A stretch of 64,000 nt of DNA from Actinotalea lenta (GTDB taxonomy: Bacteria > Actinomycetota > Actinomycetes > Actinomycetales > Cellulomonadaceae). The notes beneath the pieces were generated by a model that did not search any database, was not told where the DNA came from, and saw only the letters and a program-made list of their open reading frames with translations. The stretch is taken from contig NZ_JAUQYP010000001.1 in the NCBI RefSeq assembly GCF_030586465.1, forward strand, positions 783,300-847,299, written 5' to 3'. Positions 54,854-63,417 of this stretch are shown in pieces; position 1 is the first letter of the stretch, and each line of letters opens with the position of its first letter. Position numbers and translations under genes: made by a program.

Positions 54854-55152
54854 CAGTCGTCCAGCACCAGGACGCGGGCATGCAGCACCGGGCGCTGCTG
54901 GAGCGCCGCGCGCACGGCGCGGTGCAGACCGTCCTCGAGGTACATGGTGCCCTTCCACTGGACGACGTGGGCGAACAGGTCCCCGTAGAACGTGGAGTCC
55001 TCGGACAGCAGCATGTCCAGGTCGAGGGTGCGCTTGGTGGTCACCAGGTCCTCCAGGCGGACCTGGCGAGGGGGGACCTCGGCCCACTGCTTGGGAGTGG
55101 TCAGACCGTGGTCCGGGTAGGGACGCCCGTCACCCACGGCCTGGAAGATCAC
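54853..55152 (-). CDS. Conserved small actinobacterial protein (often labelled VapB-like)
   Basis: 99 residues: MIFQAVGDGRPYPDHGLTT, ending VQWKGTMYLEDGLHRAVRAALQQR. A highly conserved pattern in actinobacteria and sometimes annotated as a VapB-type antitoxin, but no PIN-domain toxin is next to it; the coupled gene is a LytR_C membrane protein. Function unknown, and toxin-antitoxin activity is not supported here. Confidence 0.7.
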   Translation of the reverse strand: MIFQAVGDGRPYPDHGLTTPKQWAEVPPRQVRLEDLVTTKRTLDLDMLLSEDSTFYGDLFAHVVQWKGTMYLEDGLHRAVRAALQQRPVLHARVLVLDD

Positions 55153-55273
55153 ACGGGGCAGTCTAGCCGCGAGCGCGGGGGACCCCCGCGGAGGCGACGA
55201 GCCCCGCGGTCGACCGGGAAGGGTCGGCGACCGCGGGGCTCGCGCTCGTGCGGCCCGAGGGCCGCAACGGGAC

Positions 55274-55390
55274 TCAGCGGCAGGTGCACTGCTGGTGGCT
55301 GGGCACGCTCGCCATCACGGCGTCGACGTGCCGACCGCAGCCGGACCAGGTCACCTTGCCGCAGGACGAGCAACGCGCAGGGCTGCACAT
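55274..55390 (-). CDS. Small Cys-rich protein (38 residues)
   Basis: Starts MCSPARCSSCGKVTWSGCGR and ends HQQCTCR: six cysteines plus three histidines in 38 residues, including CSSC and SGCGRH. GAGGAG lies just before the ATG. It belongs to a widespread tiny-protein family with a CGKxTWxGCGxH core. The pattern suggests metal (zinc or copper) binding or thiol chemistry. It follows the thioredoxin gene by 11 bases, so the two are co-transcribed. Confidence 0.72.
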   Translation of the reverse strand: MCSPARCSSCGKVTWSGCGRHVDAVMASVPSHQQCTCR

Positions 55391-55401
55391 GGGGTGTCTC
55401 C

Positions 55402-55776
55402 TCACATGTCGAGGTCAGGGATGTCGTCGATCGGGTCTCGGCCGAAGGTGGCCATGTCGATCGAACGGACGTCGGCAATGAACTTCTCCAGGGCCCTGGG
55501 TGGCAACGCGTCCGCCGCGGTCTTCACCCGCTTCCCGTCACGGAAGGCCATCAGCGTGGGGATCGAGACGATCCCCAGCCCGATGGCCAGCTCCCGCTGG
55601 GAGTCGGTGTCCACCTTGCCGAACACGATGCCGTCGTGGCGCGCGGATGCCGTCGCGTAGACCGGGTCGAACATGTGGCACGGTGCGCACCACGGTGCCC
55701 AGAAGTCCACCAGAACGATCGGGTTGTCCCGGATCGTGCTGTCGAACGTCTCGGCGGTCAGGTCCACGGTGGGCAT
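55402..55776 (-). CDS. Thioredoxin
   Basis: 124 residues with the active site WAPWCAPC (Cys30, Cys33); CAPC replaces the usual CGPC, which shifts redox potential. The cis-Pro is in VSIPTLMAF. A 15-residue acidic tail ends DPIDDIPDLDM. It reduces protein disulfides or persulfides in the cytosol. Promoter contains a CsoR/CstR-like operator, so expression probably responds to copper or sulfide species. Confidence 0.9.
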   Translation of the reverse strand: MPTVDLTAETFDSTIRDNPIVLVDFWAPWCAPCHMFDPVYATASARHDGIVFGKVDTDSQRELAIGLGIVSIPTLMAFRDGKRVKTAADALPPRALEKFIADVRSIDMATFGRDPIDDIPDLDM

Positions 55777-55805
55777 CCGACGCTCCTCGAGGGCTCGTGG
55801 TGAGC

Positions 55806-55836
55806 AATATACCCCGGGGGGTATGCGTCGTGCCAA
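55806..55836 (-). promoter_or_regulatory. Promoter with CsoR/CstR-type operator
   Basis: ATACCCC-GG-GGGGTAT at 55809-55824 is a palindrome of the class bound by CsoR/CstR/FrmR-type repressors. It overlaps a promoter on the minus strand: TTGGCA (55831-55836), 19-base spacer, TATATT (55806-55811). The site covers most of the spacer. No csoR-like gene is in the window. Confidence 0.7.
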
Positions 55837-55948
55837 TTGGGACATCTCGTCGGCGCGCACCCCTGCGGTCACTGCCATCGTGCTCGACGGGTCGGCGCCC
55901 CACCAGGGTCCTAGGCCCGGGGTGCCCAGGTGCGCGCGCCGGCCCCGG

Positions 55949-57025
55949 TCACCAGGCGGGGTAGCGGTGCCGCCACGCGGGTGCCCGACGCTCGTCGAGC
56001 GCGGGGTGCTCCTGCACCTGGGAGAGCAGGTCCGTGGCCAGCTGGTCGGCGACGTGCGCCAGGTCCAGGCGGGAGATGGCGTCGACAGGCAGGAGCTCGG
56101 CGCCGTGCGCGGCACCCACCAGCGCACCGGTGACGGCCGCAGCTCCGGGCTGGCCCGTCTCGAGGGCCTCGCGCAGCGCCTTGCTCGCCTCGTGCCGGCC
56201 CGGGTGGGTCAGCACGCAGCGCAGCCCCTCGGCCACCGCGCGCAGTGCGGTGCGGGGGCCGGACGCGAGGCCCGCACGCGCCAGGTCGGTGGCCGGCAGC
56301 TGGGGCGCGAGCTGGTCGGCGAGCCCGCGCAGAGCGACCCGGGCTGAGATCACCTCGTCGCCGCGCGGCACCCCGGCGTACGTGGCGCTGAGCTCGGGCA
56401 GGTCCACCAGTGGCAGCGTCTGGCCCTCGGCGAGGGTACGGGCAGCGGTCCGGGTCAGTGCGACCGCCAGGACCTGGGCAGGCAGGCCGTGGCTGTACGC
56501 CGCGACGTCGCGGGCCGTGGCCGAGATCTGGGCTCCCAGGTCCGCGTCCCACGGACGGGACGCGGCAAGGAGCGCGACGGGGAGGGTCCGGGACAGCACC
56601 ATGTCACCGGCGGAGTCGCCCGGTGAGCAGCCGGGACGCGGGTCGAGCCGGTCCAGGGCCAGCGCCTCCTCGACCCCCGGCGCGGAGCCGCGGCCGATGG
56701 CCAACGGCGCGACCTCGTTGAGCCAACCGTCCGGCCAGGGCTGTGGCATGGCGGCCTCGTGCCAGCGGCGCACGCCCGGGAGGTCGCGCATGCGGGTGCG
56801 CCACGCCCAGCGGGCGGTGGCGTGCCAGGTGCACTCGGGGATCTCGGACCGTCCGGTCAGGTCCTCGCGCACCAGGCCGCGCACGAGGCCCTCCACGCCG
56901 GCCAGGAACACCAGGCTCGGCGTCCCGGCCAGCAACGGGCCCGAGTCCGGCTCCGGTGCGCGGGCGAGGGCGTCGCCCAGGCAGTAGCCGAGCACGAGCC
57001 CGCGGGTTCGGCTCCGAATACTCAC
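55949..57025 (-). CDS. ADP-ribosylglycohydrolase-fold protein
   Basis: 358 residues, all-alpha. [13 protein letters not shown] at the start and [20 protein letters not shown] near the end match the framing motifs of ADP-ribosylglycohydrolases. The metal-binding Asp cluster is partly altered ([12 protein letters not shown] in the middle), so catalytic activity is uncertain. GTG start. Upstream region shared with the divergent chemoreceptor gene. Confidence 0.68.
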   Translation of the reverse strand: MSIRSRTRGLVLGYCLGDALARAPEPDSGPLLAGTPSLVFLAGVEGLVRGLVREDLTGRSEIPECTWHATARWAWRTRMRDLPGVRRWHEAAMPQPWPDGWLNEVAPLAIGRGSAPGVEEALALDRLDPRPGCSPGDSAGDMVLSRTLPVALLAASRPWDADLGAQISATARDVAAYSHGLPAQVLAVALTRTAARTLAEGQTLPLVDLPELSATYAGVPRGDEVISARVALRGLADQLAPQLPATDLARAGLASGPRTALRAVAEGLRCVLTHPGRHEASKALREALETGQPGAAAVTGALVGAAHGAELLPVDAISRLDLAHVADQLATDLLSQVQEHPALDERRAPAWRHRYPAW

Positions 57026-57132
57026 GGCCTAGATCGTGGCATGGTTCGTCGCCTAGGCCAATGGTCCTACGTACTGTGTCGAACGGGTGGGGCCCACGGC
57101 GGCGCCCGAGCACCCACCGGAACCGGTTTCTC

Positions 57133-58440
57133 ATGCGGGAGCGGGAGCGGTCGATCGGCACTGCGGCGGCGGGGACGGTCCGCCCGGCCCAACGGGAGGC
57201 GTGCGTGCGTCGGCAACCAGGTCGAGAGATCCCGAGCGACGGCGTGGTCCTCACCCACCGACGCCTGCGCACCCTGGCGGGGACGAACGACGACCTCGAA
57301 CTCGCCGCCGCAGACCTCACCGATGCGGTGGACCGCGTCGGCAGGTCCACCGGCGAGACCGCGTCGGCCGCGGAGCGTGCAGCGGGTGCGACCGCGCGGG
57401 TCGAGGGCGAGACCGCTGCGGTGGCGGGCGCCGCGGCCCAGATCTCCGCGGCGATGCGGGAGGTCGCGGACTCGGCGGCGCGAGCGACCGGAGTGACGGC
57501 GGAGGCGGCCGAGGTCACCGGGGACGTCCGAGCCTCGGTCGAGCGCCTCACTGCATCGACCTCCGAGATCGACAGTGTCGTGCGCACGGTCAGCGGCATC
57601 TCCGACCAGACCCGGATGCTCGCGTTGAACGCGACCATCGAGGCCGCCCGCGCTGGTGCGGCAGGTCGAGGCTTCGCCGTGGTCGCCGAGGAGGTCAAGA
57701 ACCTCGCGGCGCTCACGAGCGAGGCCACCACCCGGATCGCCGACCAGCTGGCAGCCCTGGCGACGGACTCGGCGGGCGTGCGGGCGGCGGCGGAGCGGAT
57801 CGACGGCGTGCTCAGCAGGGTCGACGCCCTGCAGCAGACCATCGCCGCGGCGGTGGAGGAGCAGACCGCAGCGATCGCGGAGATCACCAGAGCCGCGTCC
57901 GAGGCGGCCGATGCGGCGGGTGAGCTGGACGGGGCCGTGACCACCACGGCGCGCGCCGCGGCGGCGGCCGCGTCCGCGGTCGAACGGTCCCGTGCCTGGC
58001 TGGAGCGGGTAGGGCGAGTTCTGGACCAGCAGCGCGAGATCGTCGCAGGGCTCGACACGGAGCTCGAGGTGCATCCCCTTCGGGCCGCGATCTCTGCCCA
58101 CGGCGGGTGGAAGCGTGCGTTGCGCGCTGCGATCGAGACCGGGCGGCCCCCGGCGGGGATCGACCGGGCCCGCGCCGCGCGCTCCGACGCCTGCGCGTTC
58201 GGTCAGTGGTTGGGTCGTGGCGACGGAGCAGCTCTGGATCCCGCACGGTCCGCGCGGGCCACGGCGCTGCACGCCGACTTCCACCGGCAGGCGGCACAGG
58301 TGCTCGAAGCGGCACTGTCCGGCGCGACGGAGCACGCACGCGACCTCTTCTGCGACGACGAGGGCTACTCCGGGACCGCGATAGCGCTCACGGATCTGCT
58401 CGTCGGCTGGCTGGGCGAGGTCGAGGCGGCCGAGGGCTGA
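57133..58440 (+). CDS. Soluble methyl-accepting chemoreceptor with CZB zinc-sensing domain
   Basis: 435 residues, no transmembrane segment. A long coiled coil (about 60-300) contains the conserved tip [29 protein letters not shown]. The last 120 residues form a chemoreceptor zinc-binding domain: [18 protein letters not shown] and HADFHRQA supply the Cys and His ligands. Would sense zinc or redox state in the cytoplasm and signal to CheA. GTG codons further in are alternative starts. No che or fli genes nearby. Confidence 0.85.
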   Translation: MRERERSIGTAAAGTVRPAQREACVRRQPGREIPSDGVVLTHRRLRTLAGTNDDLELAAADLTDAVDRVGRSTGETASAAERAAGATARVEGETAAVAGAAAQISAAMREVADSAARATGVTAEAAEVTGDVRASVERLTASTSEIDSVVRTVSGISDQTRMLALNATIEAARAGAAGRGFAVVAEEVKNLAALTSEATTRIADQLAALATDSAGVRAAAERIDGVLSRVDALQQTIAAAVEEQTAAIAEITRAASEAADAAGELDGAVTTTARAAAAAASAVERSRAWLERVGRVLDQQREIVAGLDTELEVHPLRAAISAHGGWKRALRAAIETGRPPAGIDRARAARSDACAFGQWLGRGDGAALDPARSARATALHADFHRQAAQVLEAALSGATEHARDLFCDDEGYSGTAIALTDLLVGWLGEVEAAEG

Positions 58441-58458
58441 ACCCGGTGCGAGGCAGGC

Positions 58459-59664
58459 TCAGCCCTGCGAGAGCCGGTCCAGCGCGAGACCGGCGAGCAG
58501 CGCGGCCGCGCGGGGCAGCACGGCCTCGTCGAAGGTTGCCAGCGCCGAGTGGTTGTAGGCCGCGGTGAGCGGGTCCTGGCCGGGCGGCGTCGCCCCCAGG
58601 ATCAGGTAGCTGCCGGGCACCTCGTGCAGGACGTAGGAGAAGTCCTCGGCACCGGCGACCGGGTCCGCCATCGCCTCCCACCCGTCCGGTCCGAACATCT
58701 CGACCGCGACCCGCTCCGCACGCTCCGTCTCAGCGGGGTCGTTGTCCGTGGTCGGGTACCCGGACTCCCATTCCACCTCCGCGGTGAGCCCGTGGGCCGC
58801 GGCGACGTGCTCCACCACGCGCCGCAGCCGCGCCTCGATCTCGCCGTGCGTGGCGGGCGAGAAGGTGCGCACCGTGGCGTCCAGGTGGGCGGTCGCCGGG
58901 ATGATGTTGTCCTTCGTGCCGGCCCAGATCTTGCCCACGGTCACCACCACCGGGTCGAAGATCGAGAACTGCCGGGTCACGGCACTCTGCAGCGCCAGCA
59001 CGATCTCCGCGGCGACCGGCACCGGGTCGAGGGCCGCGTGCGGCGCCGAGCCGTGGCCACCCCGTCCGTGCACCGTGACGTGCAGCGTGTCCACGGCGGC
59101 GAACTCGGTCCCGGCCCGGCCCGTGACGATCCCCGAGGACACCTGCCCGGAGAACACGTGCAGCCCGTAGGCCGCGACGACGCGTTCGCCCGCGGCGTCG
59201 AGCACGCCTTCCTCGATCATGAGGCGCGCCCCGTGACGGCCCTCCTCGCCGGGCTGGAACATGAGGACCACGGACCCCGGGATCTCCTCCCGCCGCGCCG
59301 CCAGGAGCCGCGCGGCACCCACCAGGCCCGCCATGTGCAGGTCGTGGCCGCACGCGTGCATCACGCCCTCGTGCTCCGATCGCACCGGCTCGGCCGACTG
59401 CTCGGTCACCGGCAGGGCGTCCATGTCCGCACGCAGCAGCACGGCCGGCCCCGGCCGGCCGCCACGCAGCACCGCCGTCACCGAGCTCAGCGCCTCCCCG
59501 GTGCTGACCTCCAGCCCCAGACCCTCGAGCGCCTCGAGCAGCACCTCCCGGGTGCGAGGCAGCTCGAGGCCGATCTCCGGGATCCGGTGCCAGCGTCGGC
59601 GGAGCTCGACCAGCTCGTCCCACATCGCGCGGGCGTCGTCGAAGAGGTCGGACGGGACGGCCAT
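58459..59664 (-). CDS. M20-family amidohydrolase
   Basis: 401 residues. RADMDALP, HACGHDLHMAG, MFQPGEEGRHGARLMI and the C-terminal AGAEDFSY motif give the di-metal centre of the M20D group (N-acyl-amino acid / hippurate-type amidohydrolases). A cytosolic enzyme acting on an unknown N-acyl amino acid or peptide. ATG start. Confidence 0.9.
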   Translation of the reverse strand: MAVPSDLFDDARAMWDELVELRRRWHRIPEIGLELPRTREVLLEALEGLGLEVSTGEALSSVTAVLRGGRPGPAVLLRADMDALPVTEQSAEPVRSEHEGVMHACGHDLHMAGLVGAARLLAARREEIPGSVVLMFQPGEEGRHGARLMIEEGVLDAAGERVVAAYGLHVFSGQVSSGIVTGRAGTEFAAVDTLHVTVHGRGGHGSAPHAALDPVPVAAEIVLALQSAVTRQFSIFDPVVVTVGKIWAGTKDNIIPATAHLDATVRTFSPATHGEIEARLRRVVEHVAAAHGLTAEVEWESGYPTTDNDPAETERAERVAVEMFGPDGWEAMADPVAGAEDFSYVLHEVPGSYLILGATPPGQDPLTAAYNHSALATFDEAVLPRAAALLAGLALDRLSQG

Positions 59665-59743
59665 GGTGCGGCTCCTGGGAAGGTGGGACGGCTCGTCCGC
59701 AGGCTACCGGGCGCCGGCGCCACCACCGGCCACCGCGCGGTCG

Positions 59744-60364
59744 TCAGTCGTCCTGCTCGCCGTCGGAGTCGCCGGACACCTGAGGGCTCGGCACGCCGTC
59801 GACGCAGCGCGCCACCACGACCGTGTCGTGACCCTCCCGGTGCAGCTCGACGTCCACGGTCTGCGGGCCGGCGGACCGCGCCTCCACCGTCCAGCCGTCC
59901 CAGGGAGTCGCGCCGACCAGGCGGATGCTCACCCCCTGGCACGCGGCGACGACGGTACCGCCGGTCACGTTCCAGGTCCGGGTGACCTCCGCCGGTGGGG
60001 GTGGCTGCGTCGAGGGCCGCGTGGCCGGCGGGGCGCTGGCCGGCGGCACCGAGGGCGAGGCGGACGGGGGAGCGCTCGACGGCGTGCCGGAGGCCGCGGG
60101 GGGCGTGCTCGCCGTCGGCGTGCCGGGCTTCGTCGGCTCGCCGACGCCTGGTGTGGGCGACGGGGCGGCGACGCCGGCCGTGGTGCGCGCGGACACCAGG
60201 GCTGCGTGCACCTCGGCCTCGCTGAGGACCCCGGTGCGCTGGGTGCCGGAGTCCAGGACCGCGACCGCGCGCCAGGCCACGGTCCCCGTCAGCACCGCAG
60301 CGCCGAGCCAGGACAGCGCCACGATCATGCCCACCCGGCGGCGGGACGTGCGCGGAGCCTCCAT
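59744..60364 (-). CDS. Secreted/membrane-anchored Pro/Ser-rich protein of unknown function
   Basis: 206 residues from ATG 60364. One N-terminal membrane helix (about 10-32), a Pro/Ser/Thr-rich linker (70-125) and a small beta domain with two Cys (VVAACQGVSIRLVG and VVVARCVDG) likely forming a disulfide. Divergent from the two-component system with a candidate regulator box between them. No family recognised. Confidence 0.68.
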   Translation of the reverse strand: MEAPRTSRRRVGMIVALSWLGAAVLTGTVAWRAVAVLDSGTQRTGVLSEAEVHAALVSARTTAGVAAPSPTPGVGEPTKPGTPTASTPPAASGTPSSAPPSASPSVPPASAPPATRPSTQPPPPAEVTRTWNVTGGTVVAACQGVSIRLVGATPWDGWTVEARSAGPQTVDVELHREGHDTVVVARCVDGVPSPQVSGDSDGEQDD

Positions 60365-60394
60365 GCCTCCATGGTGGCGCACCGGCGCGGTGCG

Positions 60395-60417
60395 GACCTC
60401 AAGGGACGGTTAAGGCC
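60395..60417. promoter_or_regulatory. Candidate response-regulator boxes
   Basis: CTCAAGGGACG and GTTAAGGCCCG follow each other at 11-base spacing, and the reverse complement (GGCCTTAACCG) resembles the AGGCTTAACCG repeats at 62451. It lies between the divergent secreted-protein and response-regulator genes, which suits autoregulation. Confidence 0.45.
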
Positions 60418-60497
60418 CGCACAAGTTCGGGCGGGCGACGGAACCGGTTCGGGCGGGGCGTCCGCGTGGGGCCGAGCCGGTGGCCTACGGTCGACGC

Positions 60498-61178
60498 GTG
60501 GCCGACGTGCTCATCATCGAGGACGACGCGACGATCCGGACCGCTCTGGTGCGTGCCCTGACGGCGCGCGAGCACTCGACCATGACCTCACCCTCCGCGC
60601 TGGACGGCCTGCAGAGCCTCGTCGACCACCGTCCCGACGTGGTGCTCCTCGACCTCGGCCTGCCGGACCTGGACGGTGGCGCGCTGCTGGCGATGATCCG
60701 CGCCGTGTCGGACGTACCCGTGATCGTGATCTCGGCGCGGGACGACGGCGGGCAGATCATCGGCCTGCTGGACGCCGGGGCCGACGACTACCTGGTCAAG
60801 CCGTTCGCCGCGGACCAGCTCGAGGCCCGCATCCGCGCGGTGCTCCGCCGCGTAGCGCCCGAACGTGCGTCCGGCCCGCTCCTGGTGGGCGGGCTCGAGG
60901 TCGACGTGCGCGCCCGGGTCGCCCGGCTGGACGGCGCGGACCTGGAGCTCAGCCCGAAGGAGTTCGACCTGCTCGCCTACCTGGCCGAGCGTCCGGGGGA
61001 GGTCGTCGCCAAGCGAGAGCTGCTCGCCAAGGTCTGGAACCAGCCGTACGGCGGCGCGGACAAGACCGTCGACGTGCACCTGCACTGGCTGCGGCGCAAG
61101 CTCGGCGAGACCGCCGAGGACCCGGTCTACCTGCACCGGGTCCGTGGCGTCGGGGTCAAGCTGGTGCCCCCCGCATGA
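60498..61178 (+). CDS. OmpR/PhoB-family response regulator
   Basis: 226 residues. Receiver domain with phospho-acceptor Asp52 (LLDLGLPD) and the usual ISARDD and KPF motifs; C-terminal winged helix from about 125 (LSPKEFDLLAYLAERPGEVV, DVHLHWLRRKLGE). GTG start, with TACGGT six bases before it, which suggests a leaderless message. Overlaps the kinase gene by four bases. Confidence 0.94.
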   Translation: MADVLIIEDDATIRTALVRALTAREHSTMTSPSALDGLQSLVDHRPDVVLLDLGLPDLDGGALLAMIRAVSDVPVIVISARDDGGQIIGLLDAGADDYLVKPFAADQLEARIRAVLRRVAPERASGPLLVGGLEVDVRARVARLDGADLELSPKEFDLLAYLAERPGEVVAKRELLAKVWNQPYGGADKTVDVHLHWLRRKLGETAEDPVYLHRVRGVGVKLVPPA

Positions 61179-62458
61179 GGCGGCTCCTGGTCCGCTACGG
61201 CCTGGCCATGACATCGGTGGTCCTGGTCGCCTTCCTGGTGCCGCTCGGTCTGCTCGCCCGGTCGCTCGCCGAGCAGCGTGCCCTCGCCGAGGCACGCCAG
61301 GACGCCCAGTCCCTGGCCATGTTCATCGGGTCGACGACGGACGAGTCGCGGTTGCGGGCCGAGCTGCTCGCGGTGAACCGTGACGAGCGCACCACGACGG
61401 TGTTCCTTCCGGACGGCCGAGTGCTGGGAGCCCCGGCCCCGCGCACCGAGTCCGTGGCGCTCGCCGAGCTCGGCCGGGCCTTGACGGCCCGGACGAGCGC
61501 CGGGGCGGAGGTGCTCGTGCCGGTCTCCGGGCCCGACGGGGTCGCCGTCGTGCGGACCGCGGTCCCGCAGGCACAGCTCACCCACGGGGTGGCGCAGGCC
61601 TGGCTCGTCCTGGCGGTGGTGGGCCTGGTGCTGCTGGCCGGCACCGCGTTCGCGGGTGACCGCATCGCGGCGCGGCTGTCCCGCTCCGTCCGGGACCTGG
61701 CCGGCGTCGCCGAGAAGCTCGGCGCCGGGGACCTCAGCGCACGGGTGACGCCGTCCGGGCCCCCGGAGGTCGCCTCGGTGGGAGCCGTGCTCAACGATCT
61801 GGGCGACCGGGTGGCCGGGCTGCTCGCCGACGAGCGCGCTCTGGTCGCGGACCTCTCGCACCGGTTGCGGACCCCGATCACGGCGCTCGAGCTGGACGTG
61901 GACTCGTTGGCGGACCCGGCCGAGCGCGAGCGCATGGCCGGTCACGTGACGGACCTGGTTGCTGCCGTCGACACGGTGATCCGTACCGCGCGCCAGCACG
62001 AGCGCCGCACGCCGCCGGACTGCGACGCCGCCGCCGTGGTGCGCGACCGTGCACGGTTCTGGGGGGTCCTGGCGATCGACCAGAGCCGTGAGATGCGGGT
62101 CGACGTGCCCCCGGATGCGGTCCCGGTCGGAGTCGACGCCGGGAGTCTGGGGGCGGCACTGGACGTGCTGGTCGACAACGTCTTCCAGCACACCCCGCCC
62201 GGCACCGGCTTCCGGCTCGAGGTCCACCGCCACGGCGCCGAGGCGGTCGTGGCGGTGAGCGACGAGGGGCCGGGCCTCGCCGATGCGACCCTCACCGAGC
62301 GCGGGTCGTCCGGCGTCGGCTCCACGGGCCTGGGACTGGATGTGGCTCGCCGCACCGCGGAGCGCGTCGGAGGGCACCTCGAGGTCGGCGTCCCGGCAGG
62401 TGGCCGAGGTGCCCGATTCGTCCTGATCCTGCCCGAGGCGGGTCCCGCGCAGGCTTAA
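61175..62458 (+). CDS. Sensor histidine kinase
   Basis: 427 residues. Two membrane helices (about 7-30 and 138-158) flank a short outer sensor of about 105 residues; HAMP, then a dimerisation helix with His229 (DLSHRLRTPI), and an ATPase with DNVFQHTPPG and SGVGSTGLGLDVARR. It senses an unknown outside signal and phosphorylates the regulator encoded before it. ATGA overlap. Confidence 0.93.
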   Translation: MRRLLVRYGLAMTSVVLVAFLVPLGLLARSLAEQRALAEARQDAQSLAMFIGSTTDESRLRAELLAVNRDERTTTVFLPDGRVLGAPAPRTESVALAELGRALTARTSAGAEVLVPVSGPDGVAVVRTAVPQAQLTHGVAQAWLVLAVVGLVLLAGTAFAGDRIAARLSRSVRDLAGVAEKLGAGDLSARVTPSGPPEVASVGAVLNDLGDRVAGLLADERALVADLSHRLRTPITALELDVDSLADPAERERMAGHVTDLVAAVDTVIRTARQHERRTPPDCDAAAVVRDRARFWGVLAIDQSREMRVDVPPDAVPVGVDAGSLGAALDVLVDNVFQHTPPGTGFRLEVHRHGAEAVVAVSDEGPGLADATLTERGSSGVGSTGLGLDVARRTAERVGGHLEVGVPAGGRGARFVLILPEAGPAQA

Positions 62459-62483
62459 CCGAGGCTTAGCCGAGGCTTGCCGC
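62451..62483 (+). promoter_or_regulatory. Triple 11-bp direct repeat (response-regulator boxes)
   Basis: AGGCTTAACCG, AGGCTTAGCCG and AGGCTTGCCGC follow each other without gaps. Direct repeats at 11 bases are the binding mode of OmpR-family regulators. It covers the kinase stop and precedes the secreted-protein gene by about 60 bases. Confidence 0.6.
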
Positions 62484-62543
62484 CGGCCTCACGCGGCCTG
62501 CGGGAACGTCCCTACCGACGCACGAGCGAGAGGTAGGAGCACC

Positions 62544-62972
62544 ATGAGCTGGAAGACCCGAACGGCGCTGGCCACCGGAGCAGGGATCACGCTGACCACC
62601 GCCGGTGTGCTGGCCGTCGCGTATGCCGCCACCCCGCCGCCTGCCGCTGCTCCCACGTCCACCCCGACGGAGGATCCCCGGGTGGACCAGCTGCAGCAGG
62701 CCGTGGACGGGCTGATGAGCCAGGTCGACGGTCTGCAGGCCGCGGTCGACGCGGGAGACGTGCCCGTGCCGACCCCCACGCCGACCCCGACCGACCTGGC
62801 CGTGCCGGACCCGGCTCCCACCGAGCCGATGCCGCCCGCGCCGAGCTCCGCGCCCTCGACGGCTCCCAGCACGCACGAGCGCGAGTCCGAGCACGAGGAC
62901 TCCTACCAGTACGAGGACTCCTCCGAGCACGAGGGCTCGGGTGAGCACGAGGACGCCTACGGCGATGACTGA
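62544..62972 (+). CDS. Secreted protein with acidic His/Glu tail
   Basis: 142 residues. Signal peptide with AYAAT-type cleavage near residue 29; a short coiled coil (VDQLQQAVDGLMSQVDGLQAAV); a Pro/Thr linker; and a tail rich in Glu, His and Ser (HERESEHEDSYQYEDSSEHE) that could bind metal ions. No family recognised. Probably a direct target of the two-component system before it. Confidence 0.75.
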   Translation: MSWKTRTALATGAGITLTTAGVLAVAYAATPPPAAAPTSTPTEDPRVDQLQQAVDGLMSQVDGLQAAVDAGDVPVPTPTPTPTDLAVPDPAPTEPMPPAPSSAPSTAPSTHERESEHEDSYQYEDSSEHEGSGEHEDAYGDD

Positions 62973-63417
62973 TCCCGTCCGCCGGGGGCGGCGGCTCGCA
63001 GCCCTGGCCATGGTGCCGATCAGCGCCGGGGTGTTCGGCACGGGCGTGGCCTGGGCCGGCTCGCACGACCCGCTCGTCGCGACCACCCCGAGCCCGACGC
63101 CGTCGCCCACCGCGACCCCCGACCCGCGCGTCGACGCCCTCCTGGCGCAGGTGCAGGCAGCCCAGCAGCGCATCGCGACCCTCCAGGCGACGCTCGAGTC
63201 CAGGGCCGCTGCCGCCAAGGCGGCAGCCCAGGCGCAGGCCGACGCGCAGGCCGCCGCCGCGGCGGCCGCGGCCAAGGCTGCTGCGGCCGCGAAGGCCGCG
63301 ACGGCGCGGAAGGCCGCCGCGCCCCAGCCCGCCGCGCCCAAGGCCGCGGCTCCGAAGCCGGCTCCGGCGCCCGCTCCAGCGCCCAAGACCCAGACCACGA
63401 CCCGGGCCTCGGGTTGA
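62965..63417 (+). CDS. Secreted Ala/Lys-rich protein
   Basis: 150 residues from ATG 62965, overlapping the previous gene by eight bases. Signal peptide ending GVAWAGS, TPSPTPSPTATPDPRVD linker matching its neighbour, a coiled coil, then Ala/Lys/Pro-rich repeats (AAKAAAAAKAAT, PAAPKAAAPKPA). The shared linker and coiled coil suggest the two proteins are related or interact. Function unknown. Confidence 0.75.
   Translation: MTDPVRRGRRLAALAMVPISAGVFGTGVAWAGSHDPLVATTPSPTPSPTATPDPRVDALLAQVQAAQQRIATLQATLESRAAAAKAAAQAQADAQAAAAAAAAKAAAAAKAATARKAAAPQPAAPKAAAPKPAPAPAPAPKTQTTTRASG

Noticed and set aside
54152..55152. Toxin-antitoxin pair (VapB-like small protein plus neighbour)
   Set aside because: The neighbour is a LytR_C membrane protein, not a PIN-domain toxin.
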